Under the pieces are notes generated by a model. That model was not told where the DNA came from, made no database searches, and saw nothing but the letters and a program-made list of their open reading frames with translations. Positions 51,655-63,867 of a stretch of 64,000 bases of DNA are shown piece after piece (the first letter of the stretch is position 1; each line of letters opens with the position of its first letter). A program made the translations under genes and the position numbers. Source of the DNA: Parelaphostrongylus tenuis (lineage: Eukaryota > Nematoda > Chromadorea > Rhabditida > Metastrongylidae); the NCBI GenBank assembly GCA_019055375.1, contig JAHQIW010003718.1:248001-312000 (forward strand), written 5' to 3'.

Positions 51655-52425
51655 TTTCAAGGTGTTTTTTGCAACTAGAAACGTCTTGTTAGCGCTGCAG
51701 CAGCGAAACTCAACGCAGATTTTTTGCTCGGTCAGGAATTTGCATGGGTTCTCATGAGACTTTAAGCAATCATGCAACAATATAAATCTCGGAAGTTCTG
51801 AAACTAGATTTAGTTTTTGAAGAGGTCTTCATAAGAGAGAAAAGAAAATTACTTCACACGCAAATCAGTTAACTCGCCGTTTGAACTTCACAGCGTGCTA
51901 TTTAGTGTTGGTGTTGTGAGTGAAAATGAAAGCTAATACCTATAGAAAAGCCTTTTCACCAATTCTACGATATATTTATATACATATATATATATATATA
52001 TAGATTTTTCGAACGGAGAAAAACTTTCTATACGAAGAACGATACCCGCGCTCTTTTGAAGCGGCAGTTGAGATCGCTGCGCCTACCACTGTTGGAGGTG
52101 CGCGCGATTTTCAGTTATTTGGAAATCTTTCTCCGTTTTGGAAAACTTTCTCAATTTTAAATATATATATATATAATTATGTTTGATACTCAGTGCGGAC
52201 GCTTTGGATTTATCCCTGTCATGAATATTCCACAATTCTTTCCAGACGATCATATGTTTTTGAGGATTACATCCCTGAGTGCGCAACGTGATTTTATTTT
52301 CGCTGTACCTATTCAAAGTCAAACCCATTTTTGAAAAAAAGACCCTTTTTCAGGCTATTGGATAAGTTCTAAAATTCTACTGAAAAGCAACTCACAATCC
52401 CTAGTCGAGTGGAAAATACGCGTCA
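51655..52425. other. repeat remnants and TA-microsatellite-flanked foldback
   Basis: TA microsatellites at about 51970-52002 and 52160-52180 flank a segment whose ends are imperfect inverses ('gaacggagaaaaac' at 52011 against the reverse of 'ctttctccgtttt' at 52128). A weak family-C-like stretch is at 51655-51760. Confidence 0.5.
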
Positions 52426-52550
52426 AAGGTGAAATGTAACGTTATTTCGAGTGCTATAACGCATTAACAAGGCCTTTTCAAAAAAAGCAAGTCTAATATT
52501 GAAATCCACGCTATTTAAGCTACCGGATGGCTACTGCAAGTTTAGGGGAA
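52425..52550 (-). repeat. family-C repeat
   Basis: 'tgaaatgtaacgttatttcg', 'acaaggccttttcaaaaaaa' and 'ctatttaagctaccggatgg' follow the reversed family-C order. Confidence 0.5.
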
Positions 52551-52559
52551 AACGGAAAA

Positions 52560-54730
52560 AAACACCGTCCTCAATGGGTTCATATACAGCCCAGATAGCT
52601 ATTCAACGATCTCTTTATGAAGTTGTGTGCATTGGACGTCCTTAAAGGCCTCAACGCTTTAAATTTATCCCTCTTACGAAGTGCGATATCTATGTGTATC
52701 GAAACCAGTCTGAATTTCACATGGGACGAGAAAAACCTGTGAGATACCGAGTTCTTGAAAAATTCGTTCAAAGCCCAGTTTCTAGAAAGGAAAGACGGGA
52801 AAAGAAAGAGCAAGCCAGAAAAAGCAGCTTTTAAAGCGCGAAATTTAGAGTACTATCCGACCTTGTACAGAATAAAATCAGATGTGCGGTTGTGAAGGGT
52901 TTAACATAGAAAAATATTTCATTGAATTGCCGTCGAAAACCTGGTCACATTGAGTATACATCGTACTTCGACTGTATCGAAAGTCCCCTTAGGATTCACC
53001 ATACACTGAGAAGATGCGGCCATGTTTCGATTTTAAATTTGTTAGAACAAAGAGGAATTAGTATTAGTCACGAGATTTGAGTTCAAAGAGCAATCGGTCA
53101 TAGGAAAAACTATTCTCTTTTTCAAAATGATCAAATGCTAGCACAGCTTCTCATAAAGTATCTCTGGCATGCCATCTATCTTAGATAACCCACCTATTTG
53201 TCAGACAAGCGATCCTTTGACTACGGAAAACAAGTCAAAAGTGTATTTGCAGAAGAAAGAAGAGTAGAGGGAGAATGTATGCTACGAAAATAATGTGTGA
53301 ACTTCACTCTGCTCCTGTATGTATAGATATCAATGCATATGAACTTGGTGAGCAGGACTTCTCTTCCTAGATCGGTTGAAATTGTAAAAAAAACAAATTC
53401 GGTTCATAAATGATGTTAAGAAATTCAGCTGACAGTTTAGCGACTATTGTTTGTTACCAACGATAAAAATCATGATATCAAATCCCTCCAGAATGCTAAC
53501 ATACAAGTAAAACTCAGAGTCTGAGTTGAGCTTTGATCACGGAAATCCTTTCCGTGGGCTCACGTGTTACCTATTGCACCATCAAAACCTTTATTTCTCC
53601 TTTCTTTCAGCCAAATTTCAACCTCAGAAGTGCTTTCGAGCAAACACCAGTCGACAGGATTTATCCGGATATACAAATCCGCGTTGACATTCCCTCATTT
53701 ACCAAATATATAAACAGCATCAAATTGATCTTGCGTTTCGAAAAGCATTAATACAACACAAGTGATTTAACATGCAATTTATAATTTCACAAAAGGTCAA
53801 GGACTTCTAAGGCGTTCCTAGGCGTTTAGTTGAATGATTGCAAGACTGTACCAGGGAAGGTCGTAGTATCAGAGCACACTTATCACCTCACTTTCTGATA
53901 GACTACAACAATATACATTGCGCTACCCCGTTCCTCGCGTTTATCATAAGATAGCTATCAGATTAACTTACTGTACCGGTGATGTTTTGAAGCTTAGTGA
54001 CAGCAGCGATGGCAACTACAGTGAAAAGTGGACAAACGGGCGCAGTGAAATCACTGATTACAACAATCACGACATAGTCTTTCTCTAACGCTTGCATACA
54101 AGGACACCTAATTCTTCGCCGCTCTCGATGTGCATTGAAACCAATGCGGTCTAGCCACGCTGCTTCAACAAACGTTCCCTCTCTATTCAAGAAGCGATCA
54201 CATCTCTGCTTGCGCCGGTGTACCAACATCTGTTGTGGGAAAGGTATGGGGTGAGTGTAAAAAGAAGAAAAGAGTTCCGTTCGGCAAAAGAAACAACCGC
54301 AAAGATGATGCGTTTAGATCAATGCGAACCGACAGATCTATACAGTGTGCGACAATGGCATCAATCGCGACTTGTCACAAATTGCTCAGGAAAAAAATGT
54401 CAAAAAGAAGAGAAAGAGAGGACATATGAGCGCTGAGAACATCTAAAACGAATACCAACTATGCTGATATTTGAGCCTTAGAGTAAGAAGAGAGAGATAG
54501 TCCGCACAAGCAAGAGACAATGAGAAAAACAGGTGCTACCACAAAGGTCAATTCACTGCTGTAATTTGAAGTAGACCAATTTATGCACGAGGTATCAGCT
54601 GCACTAGGGTCTTAATTGACCTGAGGCAAAGATCGTTCAAAGATTCAATCGTCTTCGAACTGTGATTCTTGGAAATAAAAACAATAGAGGAGAAGAAATG
54701 AGGGTGAAAAAAGCAGATCATCACTCTCGA
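52560..54730. other. AT-rich, no gene recognised
   Basis: Several short open frames on both strands (for example 52580-52813 minus, 53533-53751 plus, 54218-54436 plus) show no domain, repeat or signal that I recognise. Confidence 0.45.
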
Positions 54731-54734
54731 GTGA

Positions 54735-54950
54735 TAAAAAAATTTCTGAGCGGGCGTTGAACTCGAGTTCTACCCTTTCCAGGGAGTATCGCAGAATGTA
54801 GCAGGGCATCCGCTAGTGCAATGGTTAGTGCGCTTACCGGAAAGGAAGATACAGGGTTGAACTCCAGTCCGAGGCCCCAAGTGCTGCGTATCACTTGGCA
54901 TTATTGGATACATGACATCATATGACTGCTATGAAAAGCCGTAAAATGAA
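54735..54950. repeat. inverted pair of SINE-B copies
   Basis: A short minus-strand head fragment (54735-54790, 'gttgaactcgagttctaccc') faces a fuller plus copy (54805-54950) with head CCGCTAGTGCAATGGTTAGT, B-box GGGTTGAACTCC, 'gctgcgtatcacttggc' and tail 'gactgctatgaaaagccgta'. Confidence 0.6.
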
Positions 54951-54986
54951 AAGAATTATTGGAGAATGTATAAAAACTGACCATTT

Positions 54987-55214
54987 TTGAACGCGTTACC
55001 TAACGATACACGTGAGATCTCCCGAGACCACAAGACGCCACCGAAACGCCCGTCAGTCGAAACCAGCGGTAGTGTGCACCTACTGAAAGAAGACGAGCTA
55101 TGCAACGAATTCGATGAAAATAACGATAACTTAGATCGATGCGAAACAACGAGACAACAAGAGACGATGAGTAAGAGAAGCTACGGGAGAGCAGAAAAAT
55201 TCAAAAACCGCTAA
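54987..55214 (+). CDS. unrecognised short open frame, hydrophilic
   Basis: A 75-codon frame beginning ATG at 54987, rich in Asp, Glu, Arg and Lys (for example DELCNEFDENNDNLDRCETT). It has no domain I recognise, no evident splice partners and no sign of expression. It may be chance, or an isolated exon of an undetected gene. Confidence 0.12.
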   Translation: MNALPNDTREISRDHKTPPKRPSVETSGSVHLLKEDELCNEFDENNDNLDRCETTRQQETMSKRSYGRAEKFKNR

Positions 55215-55434
55215 GAATCTCATCGGAGAAAAGAACAGAATCTTTTCCAGTGAGACTAGTCATCGAAAAGCATTTTCAACTCAATATCATAAACAATGAC
55301 AAAACGGTGATTCAAAATAGTCTTAAAAATGAAAATAATGAAAGAGAAACGACGCCAGCAAGGACATCGACTATTGCAATACAAATGAAATACTGAATAA
55401 TAAAGGACAACGTGTCCAGAGTGGTGATTTCGGT

Positions 55435-55815
55435 GACGAAGTGGTAGCACACGCCTCGGCATAGATGAAACGTGGATTAAACTCCTGGGTCGAGTGGGGT
55501 CGAATGTTCTGTACATCACTCAATAGTCTTAGCTAAATACTTATCACAGTCTATACTCTTCCACTGAGAATTCTGTTGCAAATAGAGACAAGATAGATTT
55601 TTGTTGAGGAAACGGCTCTTTTCTAGTGCGCTATATCGCAGAAATAGTAGTAGCAAAAGGTGACCAGATAGTGCAATGGTCAACACGATTTCTCGATATG
55701 GGAGAAAGGCGGGTTCTAATTTTGTCTGGTGCTCAAAACTTTGCATATCACTCAAAACTCTTGGACATGTGTTCCTAACGCCATAACATTTATGAGAGTG
55801 GTAAAACAATAAAAA
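55435..55815 (+). repeat. two SINE-B copies in tandem
   Basis: Copy one (55435-55530) has head 'gtgacgaagtggtagcacac' and B-box-like GGATTAAACTCC. Copy two (55655-55815) has head GACCAGATAGTGCAATGGTC, B-box GGGTTCTAATTTTG and tail 'tttgcatatcactcaaaact'. Both are upstream of unc-70. Confidence 0.6.
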
Positions 55816-55854
55816 CTCCTGTGGAAGTACTGCCCGAGTGAACAATTTGCAAGG

Positions 55855-55933
55855 CCACGACAGGGATCGAACCGGTGGTAAGCTTCTGCGTCTGAAGCAG
55901 ACGTGACAAGCTTTACACCACACCCACCGCAAT
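55855..55933 (-). repeat. tRNA-like sequence, probable pseudo-tRNA or SINE head
   Basis: On the minus strand an A-box-like GTGTGGTGTAAAGCTTGTC precedes a perfect CGTCTG-CTT-CAGACG hairpin and a canonical B box (GGTTCGATCCC). The two would-be acceptor strands do not pair well, so I do not call a functional tRNA. Confidence 0.4.
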
Positions 55934-55934
55934 G

Positions 55935-58640
55935 AGATATTTATAGTTACTGGTAAAAACATGGACATCAATTCTATGCATAGCTGGGAATAATTTCATG
56001 TGAAAAATTAGCTGTTCAGAGGACTCAAAGGAAAGAAAGAGAACGAACGCGGATATGATTGATGTTCGTTCTTATGCTAGATTTGTTGCAACTGGATAGA
56101 TAGTTGACCACTGCCGGTCAAATGTCTTAGGGGTTCGCCTGTTATTGCATCTATTGCCAGACTGGATTAGCCAGCCATCAAGCATCTGCTGCGAGTCTCC
56201 AGATGACAAGAGGCTATTCTTATAAACATAGCAAAAAGTTCACCAATTGACATCACCACTTTGTGAGAAAAAAAAACTTCAGAGAAAATCAGAGGTTGTT
56301 GGGGTCCGGTCGATTTCGCGAAAAGGTCAGATTCTTCCGTCTCGCCAATGAAGCCAGCAAACTGTGCGTCATAATTCAACATCTCGTTTCCCAGATGTGT
56401 CCCTCATAGTTTATATTTCATAGAGAAGTTTAGGATTATAGTTTGGAATCGATTTACCATTCCGCTTGTGTTGTCACTATAATCGTTATTTATTCACTCA
56501 GCGCTTCATTTGTAATCCCTTTAATCACTGAGCAACCCGAACGGGCACTTATAAACCTTATTTATCCCTCTGCCTATCATTACTTCCCATTCAGCTGAAA
56601 GCATTCGTTCAGCGGGACACGAAGGATTCCAAACTTTAGTACGATGCTCTTTTAAACTGTTCCTGCTGATACGGTAGCCATCACTAGTTCGCTAGACTCA
56701 ACCGTGGAACATTTCCACTCTTACTTAAACTGTCCGATGGAAATATCGGATTGCTGGATTTCAATGGTACAGCTGAAGATGAATACACGAACATTAGATT
56801 CCGTTATGGAAAATTACTGAGGAACGAGTAGAATATGTATCCAACTTCTATGTTAATTATAGGTGATATTATCAATTAAGTAAGTCGATGATGATGACGG
56901 CAAATAGTCAATACTTTAATGAGAAATGCTGAGGCAAATTGACAAAAGGACGGAGATAAACTGCTCTAAAAGACGAAATCTTCAGGGGTAAATTCAAAAA
57001 TGTAAGAAAAATCTTCATGAGAGGAGCTAGCAACGCGGCTACTATGATTGCCGACGACGTACCTAGTTATTGTGCAAATATTATTCTCTGACAAGCGCAG
57101 TTTACGAGATAGGAGACTACAACGGTAAACAAGTCAGTAAATAATCAAGATGACGAAAAGAACGGAAAAAAATTTGATGATGTGATACAAATTTTTGTTT
57201 CAACTAAACAGAAGCTATAACTGAATTTACAGGAACGTTGAGTGATATACGAAACTTTGAACCTCGGGTGGAGAGTTGAATCCTCGTTTAACCTATACCA
57301 GGGGTTCATGTTACCATTAAATTTATCGAACCCAAGCTTTGCTACCACTCTATTTTTGATATAAATTACATAGCTGCCAGCAACTGACCTTCAAAGTGTT
57401 TAGTCTGATAATCACTTACCGGCACTGAAACCAGTCAAACTGACAGCTTTGAATATGTATAATCTAGACAGGTTCGTTGTTTTACTGCTTTCTGAAAGCT
57501 TTACGATCTTCTGATTGATACATCTGTGACTACATATCACTCAACAGTCTTAGATGTATAAGAAGAAGATCTAATATTACTAAAAAGTAGAAAAAATTAA
57601 AAAAAAACTCGTTCAGATTACACATATTTAGGACGGTAAGCGTAGAGTATACCTATTAAAAACTAATTGCTGATAGTTTTGATTGTTTATATCGAAGACA
57701 AAGTGGTAGCAAAGCCACAGCTCTGTGATGTGATGGTAGCACGCGGCCCCGGGAAAGCTTAAACGCGAGTTCAACTCCCGACCGAGGTCAAATGTTGTGC
57801 ATATCACTCCAGTTTTAGGTGTAAAATTAAAGCATTATAACACTGCTGAAAGGTTTGATAACAAAAATTTGCATAGCATGAATTGTGTACATTTGAATCT
57901 CAACCGTTGAAATTCATATCTGTCTGTAGTTTTAGGCCAGTGATTTTTGCGAGAAGTGTTTTTCCCAACTTAGTACTCGGATCTGTCTGAAGTTTTTCAA
58001 AACCGACTTTCTCTTAACCTCAGCAGAGCGCAATAATCAATCAAACAGAAAGATTAATATTCAATCAATGCTTTTCAGTCAATCTTTCTAAAAGGTTCCT
58101 GTGTGATTACGTCGTACACTTTGCACTGAAGAGGTTGCTTAAGTTGAATTTCCTATGAATTTAAGATCTGATTAAATAAATTAAAGTGAAAAAATCAGCA
58201 TAAAAAACAGATCTAGACACATCATACCGGTCGCATCACAACTTCATATATTGTTTATTGAGTTTCTTTAGTTTTGTAAAAAAAAAAGTGGCAAACTGAA
58301 TAAACATCTTTTCAACGTTGAGAGTATACTAAGGAAAAAAAAGGAGGCATGGTCAAAATCACAAAAACTTATTGACATTAAGTATTTTTATTGATACGAG
58401 GTCTTCAATTGGCTGCTTTTTTGCAATATTGAGATGATATTTCCATTGAGCTCAGAACTGTTTTATTGGATGAACGTTACCTATCCAAATGGAATAATAG
58501 ACATCAGCAAATACTGAGTCTATTTTTAACTCAAAATAACAGCAGTCGGATACGATTACTAATGTTACTGGAGATGAAATTTAATACTCAAATCAAAATT
58601 TCTCCTACGAGTCACCATGGGAAAAAATAAATGAATATCC
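55935..58640. other. AT-rich with two SINE-B copies, no gene recognised
   Basis: SINE-B copies lie at 57235-57330 (minus, 'gaactttgaacctcgggtgg') and 57725-57855 (plus, head 'gtgatgtgatggtagcacgc', B-box GAGTTCAACTCCC). The rest has only short open frames with no recognisable content. Confidence 0.5.
57725..57855 (+). repeat. SINE-B copy
   Basis: Head 'gtgatgtgatggtagcacgc', B-box GAGTTCAACTCCC, body 'gttgtgcatatcactccag' and tail 'gcattataacactgctgaaa'. The terminal hairpin is degraded. Confidence 0.65.
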
Positions 58641-58641
58641 T

Positions 58642-58865
58642 ACTTACAGCCATGCGTCCAGTAGATACTTCGAATGAGGTCTTCCTCCCAGGTCTTCGGT
58701 TTATTCTTTCAATACGTCTTCAAATTAATATTACATAACCCCAAGCATTCTATACTTACAGCTATGCGTCTGATAAACACTTTAAATCAAGTCTTCCTCT
58801 TAAATCTCAGATTAAGTCTTCCAACATGTCTTCAAATTAATATTACATTGTTTCAAGCATCATTT
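58642..58865 (+). repeat. 112-bp direct tandem duplication
   Basis: Unit one begins 'acttacagccatgcgtccag' at 58642 and unit two 'acttacagctatgcgtctga' at 58754. Both contain 'gtcttcaaattaatattaca'. Divergence is moderate, so the duplication is not recent. Confidence 0.8.
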
Positions 58866-58994
58866 CTTTGGAAGAATCAACAAGTGATTCCAGTTAGGAT
58901 AGCAATGAGTGAAATGAGGTGAAACTTAGACGAGCCTCCTTTCAACACTAAATGATGTAAGTTCATCCAAAAAAAGGAAACCTGGATTATAGCA

Positions 58995-59110
58995 TATTAA
59001 CACTAATGCTTCATACATTAGTCATTCTACTGATGAAAAAATGGAACGGCTTACGAGGATATATGGTGCATTTCAAATGACTAATGTATGATGAAAAAGT
59101 GCCAATAGTG
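58995..59110. repeat. short foldback repeat
   Basis: A perfect 15-bp inverted pair (catacattagtcatt at 59012-59026 and its reverse at 59076-59090) lies inside longer imperfect arms. Confidence 0.75.
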
Positions 59111-59119
59111 GCCAGATGG

Positions 59120-62100
59120 CTCTAAGATGCAGCAAAACTAACGGTATTCTGCTCAAAGTCCCCATATTTTATGCAGATTGATTAAAGTGCGTGACTGAAC
59201 TCTGTGAGGAAATGATTCTGATAATTCTAACACTGAATCATGCCTGAAAACAGCACAGGAAGTATACGGCCGCCTGCATTAATTAAGTTCTACATCTACC
59301 CCAATAAAGACCAACAAGTTTTGGCCAGGAATCAAAAGCTAAGGGTCCATGCCACGAGTGTGATGTTCTCAGTGACCTTCGAAGCCAATCGAGTAATATC
59401 GCGACAAGAGAGAACAGAAACTTTGCTGCTGCCAGCCGAAGTCACAGGACACTGGGTGTAGAGCTACTACAAGCGAAACAAAGTGTTTGAGTGGATGTGT
59501 AAACACTTGACAAGATCATACAGTACACCTGGTCTATAAGTAAAGTAGGGGAAAACCGGTATGTGACGTTGATTGACCGCTAACACAATTCCAACAGCCC
59601 TGAGGCATTGGTAAGGTATTTCTCGGAGAAAGACAAGAAAATTATTTGTTCATCGGCTATTCTCTATAGACTAGAGTCAGGCTCACTATCTTCATCAATA
59701 ATGGCTCACTTCTATGACACTGCTTCGTGGTTTCATGGCCAATAAGCGACCTTAGTATATAGTTTTCCAATTGTTCCTAACAAAGGAAACAACTTTCCTG
59801 TTGTAGAAATACTCGAATCTTTTGCAAGCTTTGTGTTCATGTGGGATTACAATGGAATGTCCATTCAATACTCTGAACCGGTACCAATTCATAACAAGTT
59901 TTCCGTACTAATCGTTCAGATTTGAATTCCTCTGTATCACAAACGCCTATTCATCAAATCTGCAAATGCTGGCCCTCTCAGGACTGTAATGATTGAGCGT
60001 TTTCGTTGAAGATATTCCAAAAGATATAACTCGAGAGCATTAAACTATAAACATAAGCCTCCTGATGAATCATACAACGCTCGAAGCAAATACAAACACA
60101 TAGAGTCAGATATTTCCAATAGCAAAACTCTTTGTTCATTCAATTGCTTGGAATCACCACATCAAAACACCCTGCTTTCGTGTTCCACTTTCGTCAGTTC
60201 CGTTCCACTAAATGGTTCATTTTTTTTTCTTCTCATTCTATACGACCCGTACAGCACAGATTCCAGCACTTTTTACATTTGAATTATTCCCCTCATCCAT
60301 CAGCTACGGAGGTCTTCAAACTTATATGGGTTTGGCTGCTGCTTGGAATGGTCGGATCGATTCTTCCAGCGTCCCGAAAAATAGCTGTGCTAGAGCGTTC
60401 CCACGTTGATTATAGAAAGTAAACTAATTTCAGAGAAGTATGAGATTCAATTTCAGAAGTTTGGAGTGGTGAGAGCCTTGACAGTCCCAAAGTAGAACAA
60501 CTATCGCAGAACAATCTATTCAGCAAATATAAACAGAGGTTGTAGGAGTTGCGTCGTTTGCCACTCGTACTGACTTCTCGGTGACGTCAATCTCTTGAGT
60601 TGTCGGTCAGTCGGTCTCCTTCCTCACGAAATGTCTTGAACCGAAGCCGATCTGTAGGAACACGACAAATTTCGCTTTGCAGATTTGTCGGTGAGCCTCA
60701 GAAGCGTTGATACCCAATTTATAGCGTAAGTGGAGCAGCAGACAACTTTCTTCCATGGACAATCCCATTCTGAAGGCTGTATAGATAAGTGATATATTGC
60801 TCGATGTGCAAGAAAACGAACTTTCTGATAAGGTTAAATTCGCACAAAACATGTGCGTAAAAAATTAATTTTCTCAGGAAATATGACACGGTTTTCTCTA
60901 TAATCTATAATCTAATAGATCTTTGGTAACAATGAAAATCTTGGCTCAAAGATTAGATCTCTTCGAATCGAAAAATACAGCCGAGCAGGGATATCAATCC
61001 TGCAAACAGTCCAGCTAATGAAACGTGGCCATTCATGGCCGAGGAAAACACCACAAATGCGCTGGTTGCAGAGCCGACATCGCCGACTGCGACACGCAAT
61101 GACTAGTTAATCCCTCTGTCCATACATCGACAATACTCACATAAAACAGAAATAGCCACAATATTACGATAATCCGGTGGTAGAGCCTAAATATGCTTCT
61201 ACCTTTCAACGACAGCCAATAGCCTAGTGTTGGGCAGCTAGCCAAAGCTTCGCATTAGCGCTAAGGATGTATAAATGATCAGAGCCACTACTAAAACTAA
61301 ACAATTTGATTGATGTTCACTAGCCATAAAATGTGCGTCCCCGAGTGATGAATGGATCGCTTCTGCTTACGAAGCACTCAAAATTCCAAACATAATAGTC
61401 ATATAAAAAGATCACAGAGTCAAACAGAGCGATAAAGAATGATGACAAGGCCGCGCGTCGTTTAAGAATAAATGGTCCAAGTCCCAAGTGTAAACTATTG
61501 ATATTAACGCGCTAGACTCACTTTGATGTAACAGGAATCTCGGAACGTCTAATACGATGTAAAGTTCAGCTCTACAGATGAACAATCTCGTCAGAGATCT
61601 TCGGTGGAGGAGATCTAGAAGGTTTCTGGAGCGTCAGGGTGATTGTCACCTGTGATACGGTACCTCATGGAGTCTCAAATGCACCAATAATTTCCCAAGG
61701 ATAAAAATAGATCTAAGAAGTTGACACACCGACATGTGTATGACGCACATTATTATAATGAATAAGTAAATAACTGTGCTGCAACCCAAAGGAAAAAGTC
61801 AACATTGAGGGTAAAGTCCAGGACTGAACGAGATGAAGGGAGGACATATAAGTGTAACGTGGCGCCCGAAAATCGATCCGCTGAGAGAGAAATGGGCGTT
61901 GACGATGCAAGCAACGGATGGTGATCGTCTCAATTAAAACGAAAAATGTTTCCAAAAAACCAGAACTAAATATCAATAATGAGTCATCTGCATTTGCAAA
62001 TGTCGAGTGATGATATGGGAAGCTTTGAACCTCGAGCAGGAGTCGAATGAAACCACGTTTCACCCTTTCCGGGAGCTTGTGGGATTGTTGCAAATTATAC

Positions 62101-63010
62101 GTAGTCATCCAAAAAAATTTCCGCAGGATTCTACTTAAAAGGTACCTGTAGAATAAATAAAGTCATCTATAGAATTTATTGGATTTCCTTCCTCTCATGA
62201 AAAAAACGCAGTAGTATGCTGTGACCATCAGAAGAACATCCATTCGTTTATTTCTCTCGTGTTCGCAAATCACAAAAAGTCAGATGGATGATGACATTCC
62301 CAATCAAAGTTCCGTAATCTATAGTCCCCGTTCTTTTATAAACTCTGTAGTTTGATATGAGTCACAGAAGAGTGGGCAGACCTCTTTATGCTTCCATCTT
62401 TATGGATTCTGTCGGTCTTCTTACACATCTGTCGTCCACCCATCTTATACTTCACACATGCTACACGTCACTAAATCTTGAAGTCACGAGTATTGTTGAA
62501 GGTCTAAATTTGATAATTTTATATAGCAGCTCTATTTAAAAAAGGCATAGTTCGGACGCACTGTGGAGTAAGCCAAAAATTATCGAAGTGGTTCGGGTGT
62601 TTTCAAAAACCTCGGCACATTTCCGACAGCTGTGATGAATGTTCACTCAAATGGCGGAGAAATATCTGTCAGATTACCAGATGTGGATAGCTTCAGTGCG
62701 AAACCAGAACACTGTGACGTTCCTCTACTATTCCTAAATGACTCTGAATCAAGAAACCATACACTTCCATTTATTTTTAACTACACCAGGAATCTCCAAT
62801 AAACGAGTTCTTTTTCCCATTTCTTGGCAAGTTTCTCTCTCGTCTTCAGTGAGCTATTTGAGCTGTCTAAGTTTGAACAATAGTATATCAGATTGATATA
62901 AATACAATCCCGATTACAATTATTGAGATATACAACTGTCAACACTTGACTCTATTGCAATCACTTTTCCACTTTACATGCGTCACCGTCAAACTCTTGA
63001 TTATAATCGC
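59120..63010. other. no gene recognised; one reversed SINE-B
   Basis: A minus-strand SINE-B lies at 61990-62105 ('gggaagctttgaacctcgag', 'gaaaccacgtttcacccttt'). Open frames at 59240-59461, 60132-60422, 60607-60852 and 62357-62539 show no recognisable domain. Confidence 0.45.
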
Positions 63011-63015
63011 TTCTT

Positions 63016-63384
63016 TTATGTTCTACATGACTTGAATTGTGCGAATCCTAGCACTTCCTGCTTCCAATTAGTTTCCTCGTATTCATTATCCACAAAAACC
63101 TTCAGATTTTGCGTGTTGGTTGCCTGTTGTTTGAAGATTTTAGCACCCCTCATGAGTTTTTTTGAACACTGGTCGACGAGTAGTATCCCTGGATAGAGAA
63201 TAGGGCCTTCCCAGATCCATCTCTGGCAGGTGCGAATTTTATGAATCGGAGGGAACGAGTTGATGTCAGACAAGCCTAAACCCATTTCACGAACATTGGT
63301 ATGGGGAACGGGAAGGAGGCTTGATTTGGATCGAAGCAGAGCATAACGCGTACCAAACAGTTCCAATAATACAGAATTCTTCAT
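63016..63384 (-). CDS. unrecognised 122-codon frame, possible repeat-encoded protein
   Basis: The open frame runs from ATG at 63382-63384 to a stop at 63016. Composition is protein-like and balanced, with Cys, Trp and Pro (CQRWIWEGPILYPGILLVDQ) and a C-terminal VDNEYEETNWKQEVLGFAQF. I know no family for it. Sequences resembling its end recur at 45100-45300 and 63810-63852, so it is more likely part of an uncharacterised repeat or mobile element than a unique host gene. No conserved splice pattern can be assigned. Confidence 0.3.
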   Translation of the reverse strand: MKNSVLLELFGTRYALLRSKSSLLPVPHTNVREMGLGLSDINSFPPIHKIRTCQRWIWEGPILYPGILLVDQCSKKLMRGAKIFKQQATNTQNLKVFVDNEYEETNWKQEVLGFAQFKSCRT

Positions 63385-63809
63385 TCTTCTTCGATGGCGA
63401 CTACAAAATAAATAAATAAAAAGATAATCGAGACGAACTGAATAAAATTGAGTTGGACAAAAAGAATAGCACTAATGAATTGTGAAGCACAATCTTTAAG
63501 CCATCTGTTATGTATGGGACTCTTAAGGTTTTCTAACGACCACTTTCCCACATCTCACCATTTCCTCGCCGAATCCTAATTTGCCACATTCAAACAGCCT
63601 TATTCAGAAAATTTTAGGCACCCGCATTTCAGTAACATAATGAAATATTCTATCACTACGATTGAGACAGACATCGATTTAGACCAATGAACATCACTCG
63701 TGGCCACTTATGCGAGTTTCCAAGTGCTCGATACTATATTTCGCAACGCAGTTGACAGATTTTTTTTATTTGACATGAGCCGTCATCACAATTTACTGTG
63801 CAGATGGTG

Positions 63810-63852
63810 ACATTTGCAACTGGCATTCGATTCGTTTCCTAGTATTCATTCA
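63810..63852 (-). repeat. YEETN repeat, copy 3 (short fragment)
   Basis: On the minus strand it reads VNEY, a stop, then ETNRMPVANVT, aligning with VDNEYEETNWKQEV of the frame at 63016. It ends against a poly-C tract. Confidence 0.4.
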
Positions 63853-63867
63853 CCCCCCCCCCCCCCC
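63853..63867 (+). repeat. poly-C tract, 15 bases
   Basis: An uninterrupted run of 15 C on the plus strand, next to the YEETN fragment. It is the third such tract in the window. Confidence 0.95.

Noticed and set aside
55855..55933. A functional tRNA gene, perhaps with a TCA anticodon as in selenocysteine tRNA.
   Set aside because: The B box is canonical and a hairpin is present, but acceptor strands do not pair and the length and arms do not fit the selenocysteine tRNA. It is better explained as a tRNA-derived repeat.
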